Origin: Microbaculum marinum
GTDB lineage: Bacteria > Pseudomonadota > Alphaproteobacteria > Rhizobiales > Tepidamorphaceae
DNA: 64,000 nucleotides
Reading direction: 5' to 3' (one strand)
NCBI RefSeq assembly: GCF_042646165.1
Contig: NZ_JBHRTC010000022.1
Below are positions 44,511 through 53,344 of the stretch, piece after piece. Positions within the stretch are counted from its first letter, which is position 1. Every line of letters begins with the position of its first letter. A program made the translations under genes and the position numbers. Under the pieces are notes generated by a model. The model was not told the origin of the DNA and searched no databases. It saw only the letters and a list, made by a program, of their open reading frames with translations.

Positions 44511-45515
44511 TTATCCCTTGGCTGCTGCGAGCCACTGGTCGAGCAGGTCCGACCCGACGCGATCGCGGTATTCTTCGTAGAGCGGCGCCATCTTCTCGCG
44601 GAAGGCACCGATATCCTGGACCTCATTGACCTGCATTTTGCCGCTAGCCTTGAGACCCTCGATGATGTCGCGCTCATGCTGGGCGCTGATCACCCGCTGC
44701 CGCTCGCAGGCAAGCATGCCGGCCTTGTGAATGGCCTCCTGCTGTTCGCTGCTGAGCCGGCTGTAAAAGCTCTTCGACATCATCAGCGGGGCCACGGTGT
44801 AGATATGATTGGTCAGCGAGAGATATTTGGTGATTTCGTCCAGGCTGAAGGCCGGAATGGTCCAGGCCGCGTTCTCCAGGCCGTCGACGGTTCCCTGCTG
44901 CAGCGCCGTTACCGTGTCGCCCCAGGCCATCGGCACTGCCGCGCCGCCGAGGTTGCGGAACATGTCGATGAAAAGCGGGCTCTGCATGACCCGGAACTTC
45001 ACGCCGACCACATCTTCCGGCGTCTCGATCGGCTTTGCGTTGTTGATCATCTGGCGATAGCCGGATTCGCAGAAGGACAGACCGATGATGTTCTTCTGTT
45101 CCAGCGCATCAAACAGCTTCTCGCCAAGCGGGCCGTCCAGAATCTCCGCCGCCTGCTCCTGACTCGAATACAGGAAGGGCAGATCGTTGACCGCCAGCTG
45201 CGGCGCGACATTCGCGGCGGTCGAATTGGTGACGATCGCCATGTCGACGGTGCCGAGCTGCAAGCCCTGCATCAGTTCCTTTTCGTCGCCGAGCTGGCGG
45301 TTCGGATAGTAGGTGACCTCGAACTGTCCGGGCGCCACCTCTTCCAGAGCTTCCGTGAACTTGTTCGCCGCGATGGTGTAGACGTCGTCGTCCGTGCCGG
45401 AGCTGTTCGTTGCGAGCTTTATGGCGATCGGATCGGCCGCTGCCGCCATCAACGGAAGGGATATGACGGCTGCGACCACGCAACCGGCCAATCCCAGCTT
45501 CTTCTGAATTCCCAT
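44511..45515 (-). CDS. TRAP transporter periplasmic binding protein (DctP)
   Basis: This 334-residue binding protein has a signal peptide (residues 1 to about 27, ending LMAAAADP). Signature segments are YPNRQLGDEKELMQGLQLGTVDMAI and GVKFRVMQSPLFIDMFRNLGG, where the conserved Arg that binds the ligand carboxylate lies, and VTALQQGTVDGLENA. The ligand is a carboxylate. AGGAGG precedes the ATG. The promoter region upstream is AT-rich and contains a candidate TetR site. Confidence 0.94.
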   Translation of the reverse strand: MGIQKKLGLAGCVVAAVISLPLMAAAADPIAIKLATNSSGTDDDVYTIAANKFTEALEEVAPGQFEVTYYPNRQLGDEKELMQGLQLGTVDMAIVTNSTAANVAPQLAVNDLPFLYSSQEQAAEILDGPLGEKLFDALEQKNIIGLSFCESGYRQMINNAKPIETPEDVVGVKFRVMQSPLFIDMFRNLGGAAVPMAWGDTVTALQQGTVDGLENAAWTIPAFSLDEITKYLSLTNHIYTVAPLMMSKSFYSRLSSEQQEAIHKAGMLACERQRVISAQHERDIIEGLKASGKMQVNEVQDIGAFREKMAPLYEEYRDRVGSDLLDQWLAAAKG

Positions 45516-45615
45516 GGGTGTTTCCTCCTGGATTCTTTCAAGCGGCGGAACCAGCGGGACCGCGAGCGCTCCGTCTCCTTAATTATTGTTCTATCATTTA
45601 AAACGCAAGCGGTAT

Positions 45616-45635
45616 TTTAGCAACTATTAAATTAG
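45616..45635. promoter_or_regulatory. Candidate TetR operator in front of the TRAP operon
   Basis: TTTAGCAACTATTAAATTAG lies in a markedly AT-rich stretch (about 45580-45640), about 100 bp upstream of the DctP start codon. It matches the 20-mer at 47299-47318 at 15 of 20 positions. The imperfect palindrome ACTATTAAATTAGT overlaps its right half. Assignment to the TetR gene next door is inference. Confidence 0.4.
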
Positions 45636-45669
45636 TCGGGCTGAATCGCTTGCGTCGTCGCCCGGCCCG

Positions 45670-46341
45670 CTACGGCATCGAGACCTTCAGGGCCCACCTC
45701 AGGGCGGAGTCGGCGCCATCCAGGCACAGATCGATCTTCGTGGCGATCAACGCGTCCAGATCGTCGCTCAACTGCTCGCCGTGCACCCATCGGCGATAGG
45801 CGGTGTGGAAGATAGCCGCGTGAATCGACTGCACCACTTCCAGTTCCAGAGGACTGAACTCCGAACCGTCGTCCCGTCCCCCGATGTCGCGCCGGATCGC
45901 CCTGCCGATCCTCGTAAAGATTCGCCTGGTCAGCACGTCGTAGTGGCGAGCGTTGTAGATGTTGTTGGCCAGTCCGCTGTACAGGAACAGCCGGACATGC
46001 TCGTAGGTCAGGACCTGATGGAAATACTCGCCATAGAAGGTCCTGAGGCGGGTGCGCAGCGGGATGGAATCGTCGTCCAGCAACCGCTCCCACGCCGGAT
46101 ACCTACTTGCCGGCAGAAGCTCCTCGTAGACCCGGTCGATGAGGGCCCCCTTCGTCGAGAAGTAGCGGTACAGGAGGGGTTGCGTGATGCCGATCCGCCG
46201 CGCGAGTTCGGCCGTTCCGGCGCTGAGACCCTGCTCGGCGAAATAGGCGGTCGCTTCTTCGATAATGACCCGCTCGCGCTCCTCCCACGACATTCGCCGA
46301 CGGCGGCGCGGTGCCTCACTGCTGGGTGTCGTTGCAACCAT
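45670..46341 (-). CDS. TetR-family transcriptional regulator
   Basis: This 223-residue regulator has an N-terminal helix-turn-helix of TetR type (residues about 20-65: AELARRIGITQPLLYRYFSTKGALI). A long ligand-binding helical domain follows. A basic stretch (RRRRR) precedes the DNA-binding domain. It lies 39 bp downstream of the amidohydrolase gene and upstream of the TRAP genes, all on the same strand, and therefore probably controls both units in response to the imported substrate or a derivative. Confidence 0.9.
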   Translation of the reverse strand: MVATTPSSEAPRRRRRMSWEERERVIIEEATAYFAEQGLSAGTAELARRIGITQPLLYRYFSTKGALIDRVYEELLPASRYPAWERLLDDDSIPLRTRLRTFYGEYFHQVLTYEHVRLFLYSGLANNIYNARHYDVLTRRIFTRIGRAIRRDIGGRDDGSEFSPLELEVVQSIHAAIFHTAYRRWVHGEQLSDDLDALIATKIDLCLDGADSALRWALKVSMP

Positions 46342-46380
46342 GTCGTTGTGTCCGGCCCCGGATATCTCGCTCTTTCCCCG

Positions 46381-47253
46381 TCAAAGTGGGGCGAAGTCGT
46401 ACAGTTCGGCCGGATTGTCCACCAGTATCCGTTTGCGAACCGACGGATCCGGCGCCCAGTCGGCGAGGAGGTCGAAAAGCTGACCGTCATCGACCATCCG
46501 GCCTTCGACGGCGGTGTGCGGCCAGTCCGACCCCCATACGCAGCGATGCGCCGCCCGGTCCACGAATGTGCGCGCCAGACCGGCGACGTCCGCATAGGGG
46601 AAACCGGCGGAAGAGTTGCGGTAGCCGGTCAGCTTGATCCAGGCCTTGTCCTTGTCCACCAGGTCCAGGATTCCCTTGACCACGGGATCATCCGCACCCG
46701 CGTCGGCGGGAACCCCGCCAAGATGATCGAAGACCATCGGGACCGGAATCCCGGCCAGGACCGGCAGCAGATCCACCCACTCTCTCGACGGCATGTAGGC
46801 TTCCAGATGCCAGCCGAAGGGGGCGACCCTGGCTGCGATTTCGGGCAGCTGATCGACCCGCGGGCCGCCGCGCGCCGTCGTGATGAAGCGCGCGGCCCGG
46901 ATCCCCGCGTCGTGCAGGCCCTGAATGTGTTGCTCGCTCGCCGTCGCCTCGATCATCGCCACGCCGCGGACCCGATCCGCACCCATTTCGGCAATGGCGT
47001 CCGTCAGGCGGCTGTTGTCTGATCCGTACACGCTTGCCTGAACGATGACCGCCCGGTCGCACCCCAGGGCCTTCAGTATCGCGTCGTAGCTCTCGCAAGA
47101 GGCATCCGGCGGGGTGAAGCTGCGATCCTTCACGAACGGATATTTCTCCGCCGGACCAAATATATGGCTGTGACAGTCGCACGCCCCTGCCGGCGCCCTG
47201 AACTTCGGGGGAGTCGCCGTTGTTCGCGGCGGTTGGCACAGCACCTCATTCAT
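46381..47253 (-). CDS. Amidohydrolase family protein, 2-pyrone-4,6-dicarboxylate lactonase (LigI)-like
   Basis: This 290-residue metal-dependent TIM-barrel hydrolase has CDCHSHIFGP (His-x-His metal pair after the first strand), a conserved VFDHLGG (strand 5/6 His), and the final WGSDWPHT with the catalytic Asp. This order fits the PDC hydrolase/LigI-like group, which open lactones in aromatic-acid degradation, though related proteins act on sugar lactones. I use the ATG at 47253 with AGGACG upstream. It forms a transcription unit with the TetR gene (39 bp apart) and is next to the TRAP transporter. Confidence 0.82.
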   Translation of the reverse strand: MNEVLCQPPRTTATPPKFRAPAGACDCHSHIFGPAEKYPFVKDRSFTPPDASCESYDAILKALGCDRAVIVQASVYGSDNSRLTDAIAEMGADRVRGVAMIEATASEQHIQGLHDAGIRAARFITTARGGPRVDQLPEIAARVAPFGWHLEAYMPSREWVDLLPVLAGIPVPMVFDHLGGVPADAGADDPVVKGILDLVDKDKAWIKLTGYRNSSAGFPYADVAGLARTFVDRAAHRCVWGSDWPHTAVEGRMVDDGQLFDLLADWAPDPSVRKRILVDNPAELYDFAPL

Positions 47254-47298
47254 TCGCTCACGTCCTTGCAAGTACCCGATTCGGCACGACGGCCTTTG

Positions 47299-47318
47299 TT
47301 TAGCACTTAATAAACTAA
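47299..47318. promoter_or_regulatory. Candidate TetR operator in front of the amidohydrolase gene
   Basis: TTTAGCACTTAATAAACTAA, with TTAG/CTAA ends inverted, lies 45 bp upstream of the amidohydrolase ATG in an AT-rich pocket. It resembles the 45616-45635 site (15 of 20 identical). Confidence 0.4.
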
Positions 47319-47360
47319 CCCGCTTCCGTGTCAAAGCCGACGGCCCGCCGCCGCTCTTAT

Positions 47361-47385
47361 TGACAGATCTATAATCAGTCTGTCA
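47361..47385. promoter_or_regulatory. 25-bp inverted repeat in the divergent promoter region
   Basis: TGACAGA (47361-47367) and TCTGTCA (47379-47385) are perfect inverted arms separated by 11 bp that include TATAATCAG. It sits between the divergent amidohydrolase and EthD-like genes, 110 bp before the latter. Symmetry suggests a dimeric regulator; which one is unknown. Confidence 0.45.
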
Positions 47386-47494
47386 TCTAGCGATCCGTGT
47401 CGGGCGCCCGCCCGGATCCCAGAAGCACGACGCGCCGGCCCTCCCGGGAGTGGGATGGAGGCGGAGTCCGTCATTCAGCCGGAGCCTCTAGAAG

Positions 47495-48145
47495 ATGAGT
47501 GTAGCAGCCACCGACAACAGGGGTTTGATGCTTGCGATGATGGAGCCGCCCGCCAGTCTGGAGGACGAGTTTCAGCAATGGTACGACTCCGAGCACTTCC
47601 CCGAGCGCCGGTCGATCGAAGGCTTCCTGACGGCCAACCGCATCGTCTGCATCGACGGCTGGCCCCGCTACGCCGCGATGTACGACCTGTCCGACCTGGA
47701 AGTCATGCGGGGCACCGGCTACGCCAACATTTCAGGTGACAACTATTCCCGCTGGACGGACCGGATCATGGGCCATGTCTGGGGGCAGTATCGCGCGGAA
47801 GCAACGCAGATCTACCCCGGAAAGGCTCTCTTCGGAGACAATGGCGCCTGCTCCCGCGTCGCCCTTTGGCGCTTCCGGGCAGTCACCGAGACGCTGATGA
47901 CGGAGATCGTGGACGGTCTGCGGACGCTCTATGAAGAGCGGCCGGAGACCGCTCAGGTTCGCGTCTTCCGCTCCCAGCAGCAGGACGCAATCGACTGCCT
48001 CGGGATCGTGGAACTGCACAGTCCCTGGAAGCCCGCCGAGGGCCAGACCGCCGTCTTCGGGGCGGCATTGAAGCATCTGGACCTCGTCAACATCTATACC
48101 CGATACCAGCGCGTATGGGGCGGCACGTATCCACAGCAGAAGTAG
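47495..48145 (+). CDS. EthD/dimeric alpha-beta barrel-like protein of unknown function
   Basis: This 216-residue protein begins with LMLAMMEPPASLEDEFQQWYDSEHFPER, the WYDxEHxPE pattern of EthD-like and related dimeric alpha/beta-barrel proteins. A second, weaker half follows (VFRSQQQDAIDCLGIVELHSPW), as in tandem ferredoxin-like folds. Such proteins often accompany hydroxylases or lactone/aromatic pathways as accessory or isomerase-like enzymes. It is transcribed divergently from the amidohydrolase. No signal peptide is present. The exact family is not recognised. Confidence 0.7.
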   Translation: MSVAATDNRGLMLAMMEPPASLEDEFQQWYDSEHFPERRSIEGFLTANRIVCIDGWPRYAAMYDLSDLEVMRGTGYANISGDNYSRWTDRIMGHVWGQYRAEATQIYPGKALFGDNGACSRVALWRFRAVTETLMTEIVDGLRTLYEERPETAQVRVFRSQQQDAIDCLGIVELHSPWKPAEGQTAVFGAALKHLDLVNIYTRYQRVWGGTYPQQK

Positions 48146-48247
48146 TCCGGCCGCAGGAACGAACAGCGACAGCCGGTGCGTTTGCTCCGGCCTCGGCGGC
48201 GACGGGTGGGTTCTCTCGGGCTGGCCGGCCAGGCGGGCCCCGACCCG

Positions 48248-49180
48248 TCAGCCGGGCCTGGAACCGTTGGTCGTCAGATAGATCGAGTAGAGCGACGTCG
48301 TCCCGCATATGAACATGCGGTTCCGCTTGACCCCGCCGAACGTGACGTTCGCGACGATCTCCGGAATCAGGATCTTGCCGATCAGAGTGCCGTCGGCATC
48401 GTAGCAGTGGACGCCCTCCGCCGTGCTGGTCCAGATACGGCCCTGCCAGTCGACCCGGAACCCGTCGAAGAGGCCGGAACCCGATTCGGCAAAGATCTCG
48501 CCGCCTTTAAGGCTCTTGCCGTTGGCACCCACGGTGAAGCGCCGGATATGGCGCGGACCGTCGGCGAGATGCGTGGCGCCGGTGTCGGCGACGTACAGGT
48601 ATTTCTCGTCGGGCGAGAAGGCGAGGCCGTTCGGACGAACCATGTCGCCTACCACGCGAGCCACCGAACCGCTCCTGGGATCGATGCGAAAGACGAAGCA
48701 GCCGTCGATTTCCTGTTCCTGGCGATCGCCTTCGTAGTCGGTGTCGATGCCGTAGGAGGGGTCGGTGAACCAGATCGAGTCGTCCGACTTGACGACGACG
48801 TCGTTGGGCGAATTCAGGCGCCGGCCCTGCCATTTGTCGGCCAGGACCGTGATCGATCCGTCGACCTCGGTTCGGGTGACCCGACGGCTCAGGTGCTCGC
48901 AGGTGACGAGCCGGCCCTGGTTGTCGACCGTGTTGCCGTTCGAGTTGTTCGAGGACTCGCGAAAGACGGAGACCTGGTCACCTGGATCGGTGAGCCGCAT
49001 CATCCGGTTGTTGGGAATATCCGACCAGACCAGATAGCGCCCGGCCGCAAACCAGGCCGGGCCTTCGCACCAGCGCGCGCCCGTCCATAGCCGCTCGACG
49101 CGGACATGACCGGCAAAGCAGTCAGCGAACCGCGGATCGAGGGTTACGATTTCCGTTCCCTCGACTTGTCCGTACCACAT
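48248..49180 (-). CDS. SMP-30/gluconolactonase-family beta-propeller
   Basis: This 310-residue six-bladed beta-propeller has CEGPAWFAAG with the first metal-ligand Glu, RLNSPNDVVVKSDDSIWFTDPSYG (the Asn/Asp site, about residues 121-144) and MVRPNGLAFSPDEKYLYVADTG (the third ligand region, Asn). These metal-dependent enzymes open sugar lactones. The nearby lactonase-like amidohydrolase and TRAP importer point to acid-sugar or lactone metabolism. It is convergent with the EthD-like gene. The ATG is preceded by AGGGGGG. Confidence 0.88.
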   Translation of the reverse strand: MWYGQVEGTEIVTLDPRFADCFAGHVRVERLWTGARWCEGPAWFAAGRYLVWSDIPNNRMMRLTDPGDQVSVFRESSNNSNGNTVDNQGRLVTCEHLSRRVTRTEVDGSITVLADKWQGRRLNSPNDVVVKSDDSIWFTDPSYGIDTDYEGDRQEQEIDGCFVFRIDPRSGSVARVVGDMVRPNGLAFSPDEKYLYVADTGATHLADGPRHIRRFTVGANGKSLKGGEIFAESGSGLFDGFRVDWQGRIWTSTAEGVHCYDADGTLIGKILIPEIVANVTFGGVKRNRMFICGTTSLYSIYLTTNGSRPG

Positions 49181-49356
49181 GTGTTTCCCCCCTGTTGCCG
49201 TTACGACGCGAGCCTATCGCCATTGCGCGAAGGCGTCGATGCAGGGGGCCTCGCCGAGGGACGGCTTCCGCCGGATCGGGACCTGTCGTCGCTTCCAGTG
49301 CGGGGTTGTGGGATCCCTGGCCGTCCTGCCTGTGGCCGGGGTTGCATCCGCTTCGC

Positions 49357-50052
49357 TTAGGGTTCGAGCAGCCGGTACCCGACGCCTGGTTCGTTCATGA
49401 TGTAGCGGGGACTGGCCGGGTCGTCGTCCAGCTTCCGGCGGAGCTGGCGAATGAACACCCGCAGATACTGCGTATCGTGCTCGTGCGCCTTGCCCCAGAC
49501 CTCGCGCAGCAGCGCCTTGTGCGTAACGATGCGCCCTGCATGCCGGGCGAGGGTCCACAGCACGTCGAACTCCTTTCGGGTGAGTTTCAGCGGTTTGCCG
49601 TCCTTGCGAACCTCGTGCGCGGCGACATCGATATGCAGGTTGCCGATCGCCACGGCAGCATGGACACCGGCATCCTCCGACGCCGACCGGTCACGCAGCA
49701 GGCTGCGGATGCGTGCCAGCAACTCCTTGATGCCGAAGGGCTTGACCACGTAGTCCTGCGCGCCCGCGTCGAGCGCCTCGACCTTCTCGGCCTCGGCCTG
49801 ACGGACGGACAGCACCAGTATCGGCGTCTGGGACCACTCCCGGACCTTTGCGATGACGGCCTTGCCGTCGATGTCGGGAAGCCCGAGATCGAGCACGATG
49901 AGGTGCGGATCTTCGGTCGCCGCCTTCTGCACGGCCTCCAGGCCGGTCGCCGCCTCGAACACCGCGTAGGCGTGGGCCTCCAGGGCCACCCGCAGGAAAC
50001 GCCTGATCTGGGCTTCATCGTCGACAACGAGGATGCGGGCGAGCGCGCTCAT
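49357..50052 (-). CDS. kdpE: KdpE response regulator
   Basis: This 231-residue OmpR-type regulator has an N-terminal receiver with the phospho-acceptor Asp in LIVLDLGLPDIDG (about residue 55) and the switch Lys in YVVKPFGIKEL. A C-terminal winged helix follows with LKLTRKEFDVLWTLARHAGRIVT and YLRVFIRQLRRKL. It activates kdpFABC under K+ limitation. It overlaps kdpD by ATGA (50049-50052), the usual arrangement. Confidence 0.95.
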   Translation of the reverse strand: MSALARILVVDDEAQIRRFLRVALEAHAYAVFEAATGLEAVQKAATEDPHLIVLDLGLPDIDGKAVIAKVREWSQTPILVLSVRQAEAEKVEALDAGAQDYVVKPFGIKELLARIRSLLRDRSASEDAGVHAAVAIGNLHIDVAAHEVRKDGKPLKLTRKEFDVLWTLARHAGRIVTHKALLREVWGKAHEHDTQYLRVFIRQLRRKLDDDPASPRYIMNEPGVGYRLLEP

Positions 50053-52766
50053 GCGGAGCGCTTCGTGCCGGCTGCGAGCGGCAGTCTGATCTCGATGCGT
50101 GTACCGGTACCGTCGGCAACCGCCGGCCCGGCGCGGATGCCGCCGCCGTGCGCATCGACTATGCCCTTGCAGATCGCAAGTCCCAGCCCCGTGCCGGCGC
50201 GCTGTCCGTCGGCTGCGCGCACGCGGTAGAACATGTCGAAGACGCGCTCCCGATCCGCCGGCGGGATGCCGGGTCCCTGATCGCTCACTGCGATCACGAG
50301 GGCGTCACCGCCCGTTGCTCCCGTGACGGTAACGTTGGAGCCGATCGGCGCATACCTGGCGGCATTGTCGAGCACGTTGGCAAAGACCTGCTGCATCAGT
50401 ATCGGGTCGACATCCACAGGCGGCAGATCGTCGGCGACGTCAAGGATAAGCGTGTGCCTCTTCAGTTCCGGCCCGAGCTGCCGCACGGCCGCGCCGACAA
50501 GCTCGCGGACATCGCTCGGCTGGCGGTTGAGCTTCAACGCTCCATATCCCAGCCGCGTCATGTCGAGGAGATTCTGGACGTAGCGATTGAGGCGGTCGCC
50601 CTCTTCCCTGATCGTCTCGGCAAGTTGCCGGCGGCCATCGCTGCACAGCACTTCGTCTGCCTCGATCAGCGAACTGGCCGCCCCGATGATGGACACCAGC
50701 GGTGTCCGCAGGTCATGGCTGACCGAGGACAGCAGCGCCGAGCGCAGCCGTTCCGTTTCCGACAGGATGCGCGAGTCCTGAAGGTCCGAGACGAGCCGCG
50801 TGCGCTCGACGGCGATGGCCACCTGGTCGCCCAGGGCATCGAGGATGCGCAGGTCGTTCGGGCTCAGCGATCGCCGGTCCTCGGGTTTGATGCCCAGGAC
50901 ACCCTGGGTCCCCTGCGCCGTCCTGAGCGGCAGGAAAAGCCAGTTTGACGACGGGAGCGTGGCCGTCGTCCGGCCGGCGGGTTCCCCATGATCCCAGGCC
51001 CAGAGCGCTGCGCCATGGTCGCGGGCGTCGAGCTCGTCCAGGGGCGGAAAGGCTCCGCTGATCTCCAGCCTGTCACCGGCGCCCGGCATGAGCGCGACCG
51101 TCTGGCATCGCAGGATCGCTCCGACATTGCTGACGGCGGTCCAGACGACATCGTCGAAGGACGCGGCGCTGGCGAGCTTGCGGCTGAACTCGTAGAGGCT
51201 GGCGGTACGCCTGGCGATCGCCCGCTGGGCAATTGCCTGATTGCGCAGCCGGGCGGCCAGATTGCCGGCCAGAATCGACGCCACGTAGAAGAGTACCAAC
51301 GTCAGGATGTCGTCCCGCCGGTGCATGATGAAGGTGCGGTAGGGCTCCGTGAAGAAGAAGTTGTAGGTGAAGAAGCTCACCGTCGCGGCGTAGAGCGAAG
51401 GCCAGAGGCCGAAGCGGGTCGCGGTGACGAGGACACCTGTCAGGAAGACGAGCGACAGGCTGGCAACCGGAAAAACACGTTCGATCACGAAAGCCGTCGC
51501 GGCGGCGAAGGCGACGATACCGGTGGCCGCGAGATACGCCCTGGGATCGCGCTCGACCTCAACCCGCCCGGCCCGGATTGCAGCCTTTCTTGCCTCGTCC
51601 TGGTCGGCGGCGATCAGGGTGATCTCGAAGTCCTCGCCCTTGCGGACCAGCGTCTCGGCCACCGTCTCGCGGGTAAAGCTTGCGAACATCCGGCGCGGAC
51701 GGGGCCGGCCGATCAGGATCCTCGTGACGTTGCGAGACCGGGCGAACTCAAGGATCTCGCCGGCGATGTCGGACCCGGCGTTCACGCTCGCGATCTCGGC
51801 GCCGAGCGCCTCGGCGAGCCGCAACGCTTCGGCGATCCGATCCTTGGACGCCTCGGACAGGCTTTCCCTGGATGACGTGACCACGTTGAGGGCGAGCCAG
51901 GGCGCGCGCGCCCTGTCAGCCATGCGCTTTGCGGCCCGCACCAAAGGCTTCGCCACGGGCGCCTCGTTGATGCAGACCATGACGCGATCCTGCGTCGGCC
52001 ACGGTCCGCTGATCGCGTGCGACTTCATATGCGCGATCATCTGCGCGTCCACACGGTCGGCGGCCACGCGCATGGCCAGTTCCCTGAGCGCTGTGAGATT
52101 GCCCTTTGAAAAGAAGTTCTCGATGGCACGGGCGATCTGGTCGTGCAGATAGACCTTGCCCTGGCGCAGGCGCTCGATCAGCTCCTCCGGCGGAAGGTCG
52201 ATCAGTTCGATCTCGTCGGCGAGTTCCAGAACGTTGTCGGGTACGGTTTCGCGCACGCGTACCCCCGATATGCGCGCGACGATGTCGTTGAGGCTCTCCA
52301 GATGCTGGATGTTGAGGGTCGTGTAGACGTCGATGCCGGCAGCCAGCACGTCTTCGACATCCTGCCAGCGCTTCTCGTGCCGGCTTTCGGGTGCGTTGGT
52401 GTGAGCCAGTTCGTCGATCAGAGCGATTTGCGGCCCGCGTTCGATCAGCGCTTCGAGATCCATCTCGTGGAGAATGCGCCCGCGGTAGAAATGGGAGCGG
52501 CGCGGCAGCACGCTCAGGTTCCGCAGCAATCGTTCCGTTTCCTGACGGCCATGGGTCTCGACGATGGCGACGACCACGTCGGTGCCTTCGGCCGCGCGTG
52601 TCCGCGCGGCCTGAAGCATCGCATAGGTCTTGCCGACCCCCGGTGCGGAGCCGAGAAAGATCTTCAGCCTTCCGCGGCCTTCCTTTCCCGCCTCCGCGAG
52701 CAGAGCATCGGGCTCGGGCCGACTCTCACTTGACGGTGCTGGCCCCATCCGTTGGTCCCGTTTCAT
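50049..52766 (-). CDS. kdpD: KdpD sensor histidine kinase
   Basis: This 905-residue sensor of potassium limitation has the N-terminal KdpD domain with Walker A GSAPGVGKTYAML (about residues 38-50), followed by a USP-like domain (about 250-380), four closely spaced transmembrane helices (about 405-500), a GAF-like region, the dimerisation domain with the phospho-acceptor SVSHDLRTPL (about 675) and the HATPase domain with NVLDNAARYAP and DQGPGIP. Full length for KdpD. It overlaps kdpC by 41 bp, so the sensor is expressed with the pump. Confidence 0.96.
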   Translation of the reverse strand: MKRDQRMGPAPSSESRPEPDALLAEAGKEGRGRLKIFLGSAPGVGKTYAMLQAARTRAAEGTDVVVAIVETHGRQETERLLRNLSVLPRRSHFYRGRILHEMDLEALIERGPQIALIDELAHTNAPESRHEKRWQDVEDVLAAGIDVYTTLNIQHLESLNDIVARISGVRVRETVPDNVLELADEIELIDLPPEELIERLRQGKVYLHDQIARAIENFFSKGNLTALRELAMRVAADRVDAQMIAHMKSHAISGPWPTQDRVMVCINEAPVAKPLVRAAKRMADRARAPWLALNVVTSSRESLSEASKDRIAEALRLAEALGAEIASVNAGSDIAGEILEFARSRNVTRILIGRPRPRRMFASFTRETVAETLVRKGEDFEITLIAADQDEARKAAIRAGRVEVERDPRAYLAATGIVAFAAATAFVIERVFPVASLSLVFLTGVLVTATRFGLWPSLYAATVSFFTYNFFFTEPYRTFIMHRRDDILTLVLFYVASILAGNLAARLRNQAIAQRAIARRTASLYEFSRKLASAASFDDVVWTAVSNVGAILRCQTVALMPGAGDRLEISGAFPPLDELDARDHGAALWAWDHGEPAGRTTATLPSSNWLFLPLRTAQGTQGVLGIKPEDRRSLSPNDLRILDALGDQVAIAVERTRLVSDLQDSRILSETERLRSALLSSVSHDLRTPLVSIIGAASSLIEADEVLCSDGRRQLAETIREEGDRLNRYVQNLLDMTRLGYGALKLNRQPSDVRELVGAAVRQLGPELKRHTLILDVADDLPPVDVDPILMQQVFANVLDNAARYAPIGSNVTVTGATGGDALVIAVSDQGPGIPPADRERVFDMFYRVRAADGQRAGTGLGLAICKGIVDAHGGGIRAGPAVADGTGTRIEIRLPLAAGTKRSA

Positions 52767-53331
52767 CTCCCGGAGCGGTGCGCTGGTCGAGCGCCAGGTT
52801 CAGCTTCAATACATTGACACCCGGTTCGCCGAATACGCCGAAGAGCGGCGCTTCGACATGCATGTCGACCAACCGGCGAAGCTCGCTCGCCGGCAGATCT
52901 CTCGCCCCGGCGACACGCACGATCTGAAGATAGGCACTTTCCGGGGAAATGTGCGGATCGAGCCCGCTGCCGGATGACGTGACGAGGTCGATCGGCACGC
53001 GGTGCACCCCGGTCTCCGCGGCGAGTTGCCGCGCTCGCCCTGCAACGGCTTCGATCAGCTCGATGTTCGTGGGCGCAAGGTTCGTGCCGCCGGAGGCGGC
53101 TGCGTCGTAACCGACGGCCGAGGGGCGACCGTGGAAGTATTCCGGCCGCGTGAACGCCTGTCCGACCAGTTCGGACCCGACCACCACTCCATTCCGGGAG
53201 ATCAGACTTGAGCCTGCCCGGTGAGGAAACAGCGCCTGCCCGGCGGCCGTTATCGCGAGCGGATAGGCTCCGCCGGTCACCAAAGTCATGATCGCAAGCA
53301 GCACGATCGCGGGTCGCAACTGCGAGAGCAT
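52726..53331 (-). CDS. kdpC: KdpC subunit of the high-affinity K+-transporting ATPase
   Basis: This 201-residue single-span membrane subunit starts MLSQLRPAIVLLAIMTLVTGGAYP and has the family segments FHGRPSAVGYDAAASGGTNLAPTN and LVTSSGSGLDPHISPESAYLQ. It assists ATP binding by KdpB. The ATG at 53331 follows AAGGAG. It is 13 bp after kdpB and overlaps kdpD. Confidence 0.95.
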   Translation of the reverse strand: MLSQLRPAIVLLAIMTLVTGGAYPLAITAAGQALFPHRAGSSLISRNGVVVGSELVGQAFTRPEYFHGRPSAVGYDAAASGGTNLAPTNIELIEAVAGRARQLAAETGVHRVPIDLVTSSGSGLDPHISPESAYLQIVRVAGARDLPASELRRLVDMHVEAPLFGVFGEPGVNVLKLNLALDQRTAPGDETGPTDGASTVK

Positions 53332-53344
53332 TGCCGGCTCCTTC

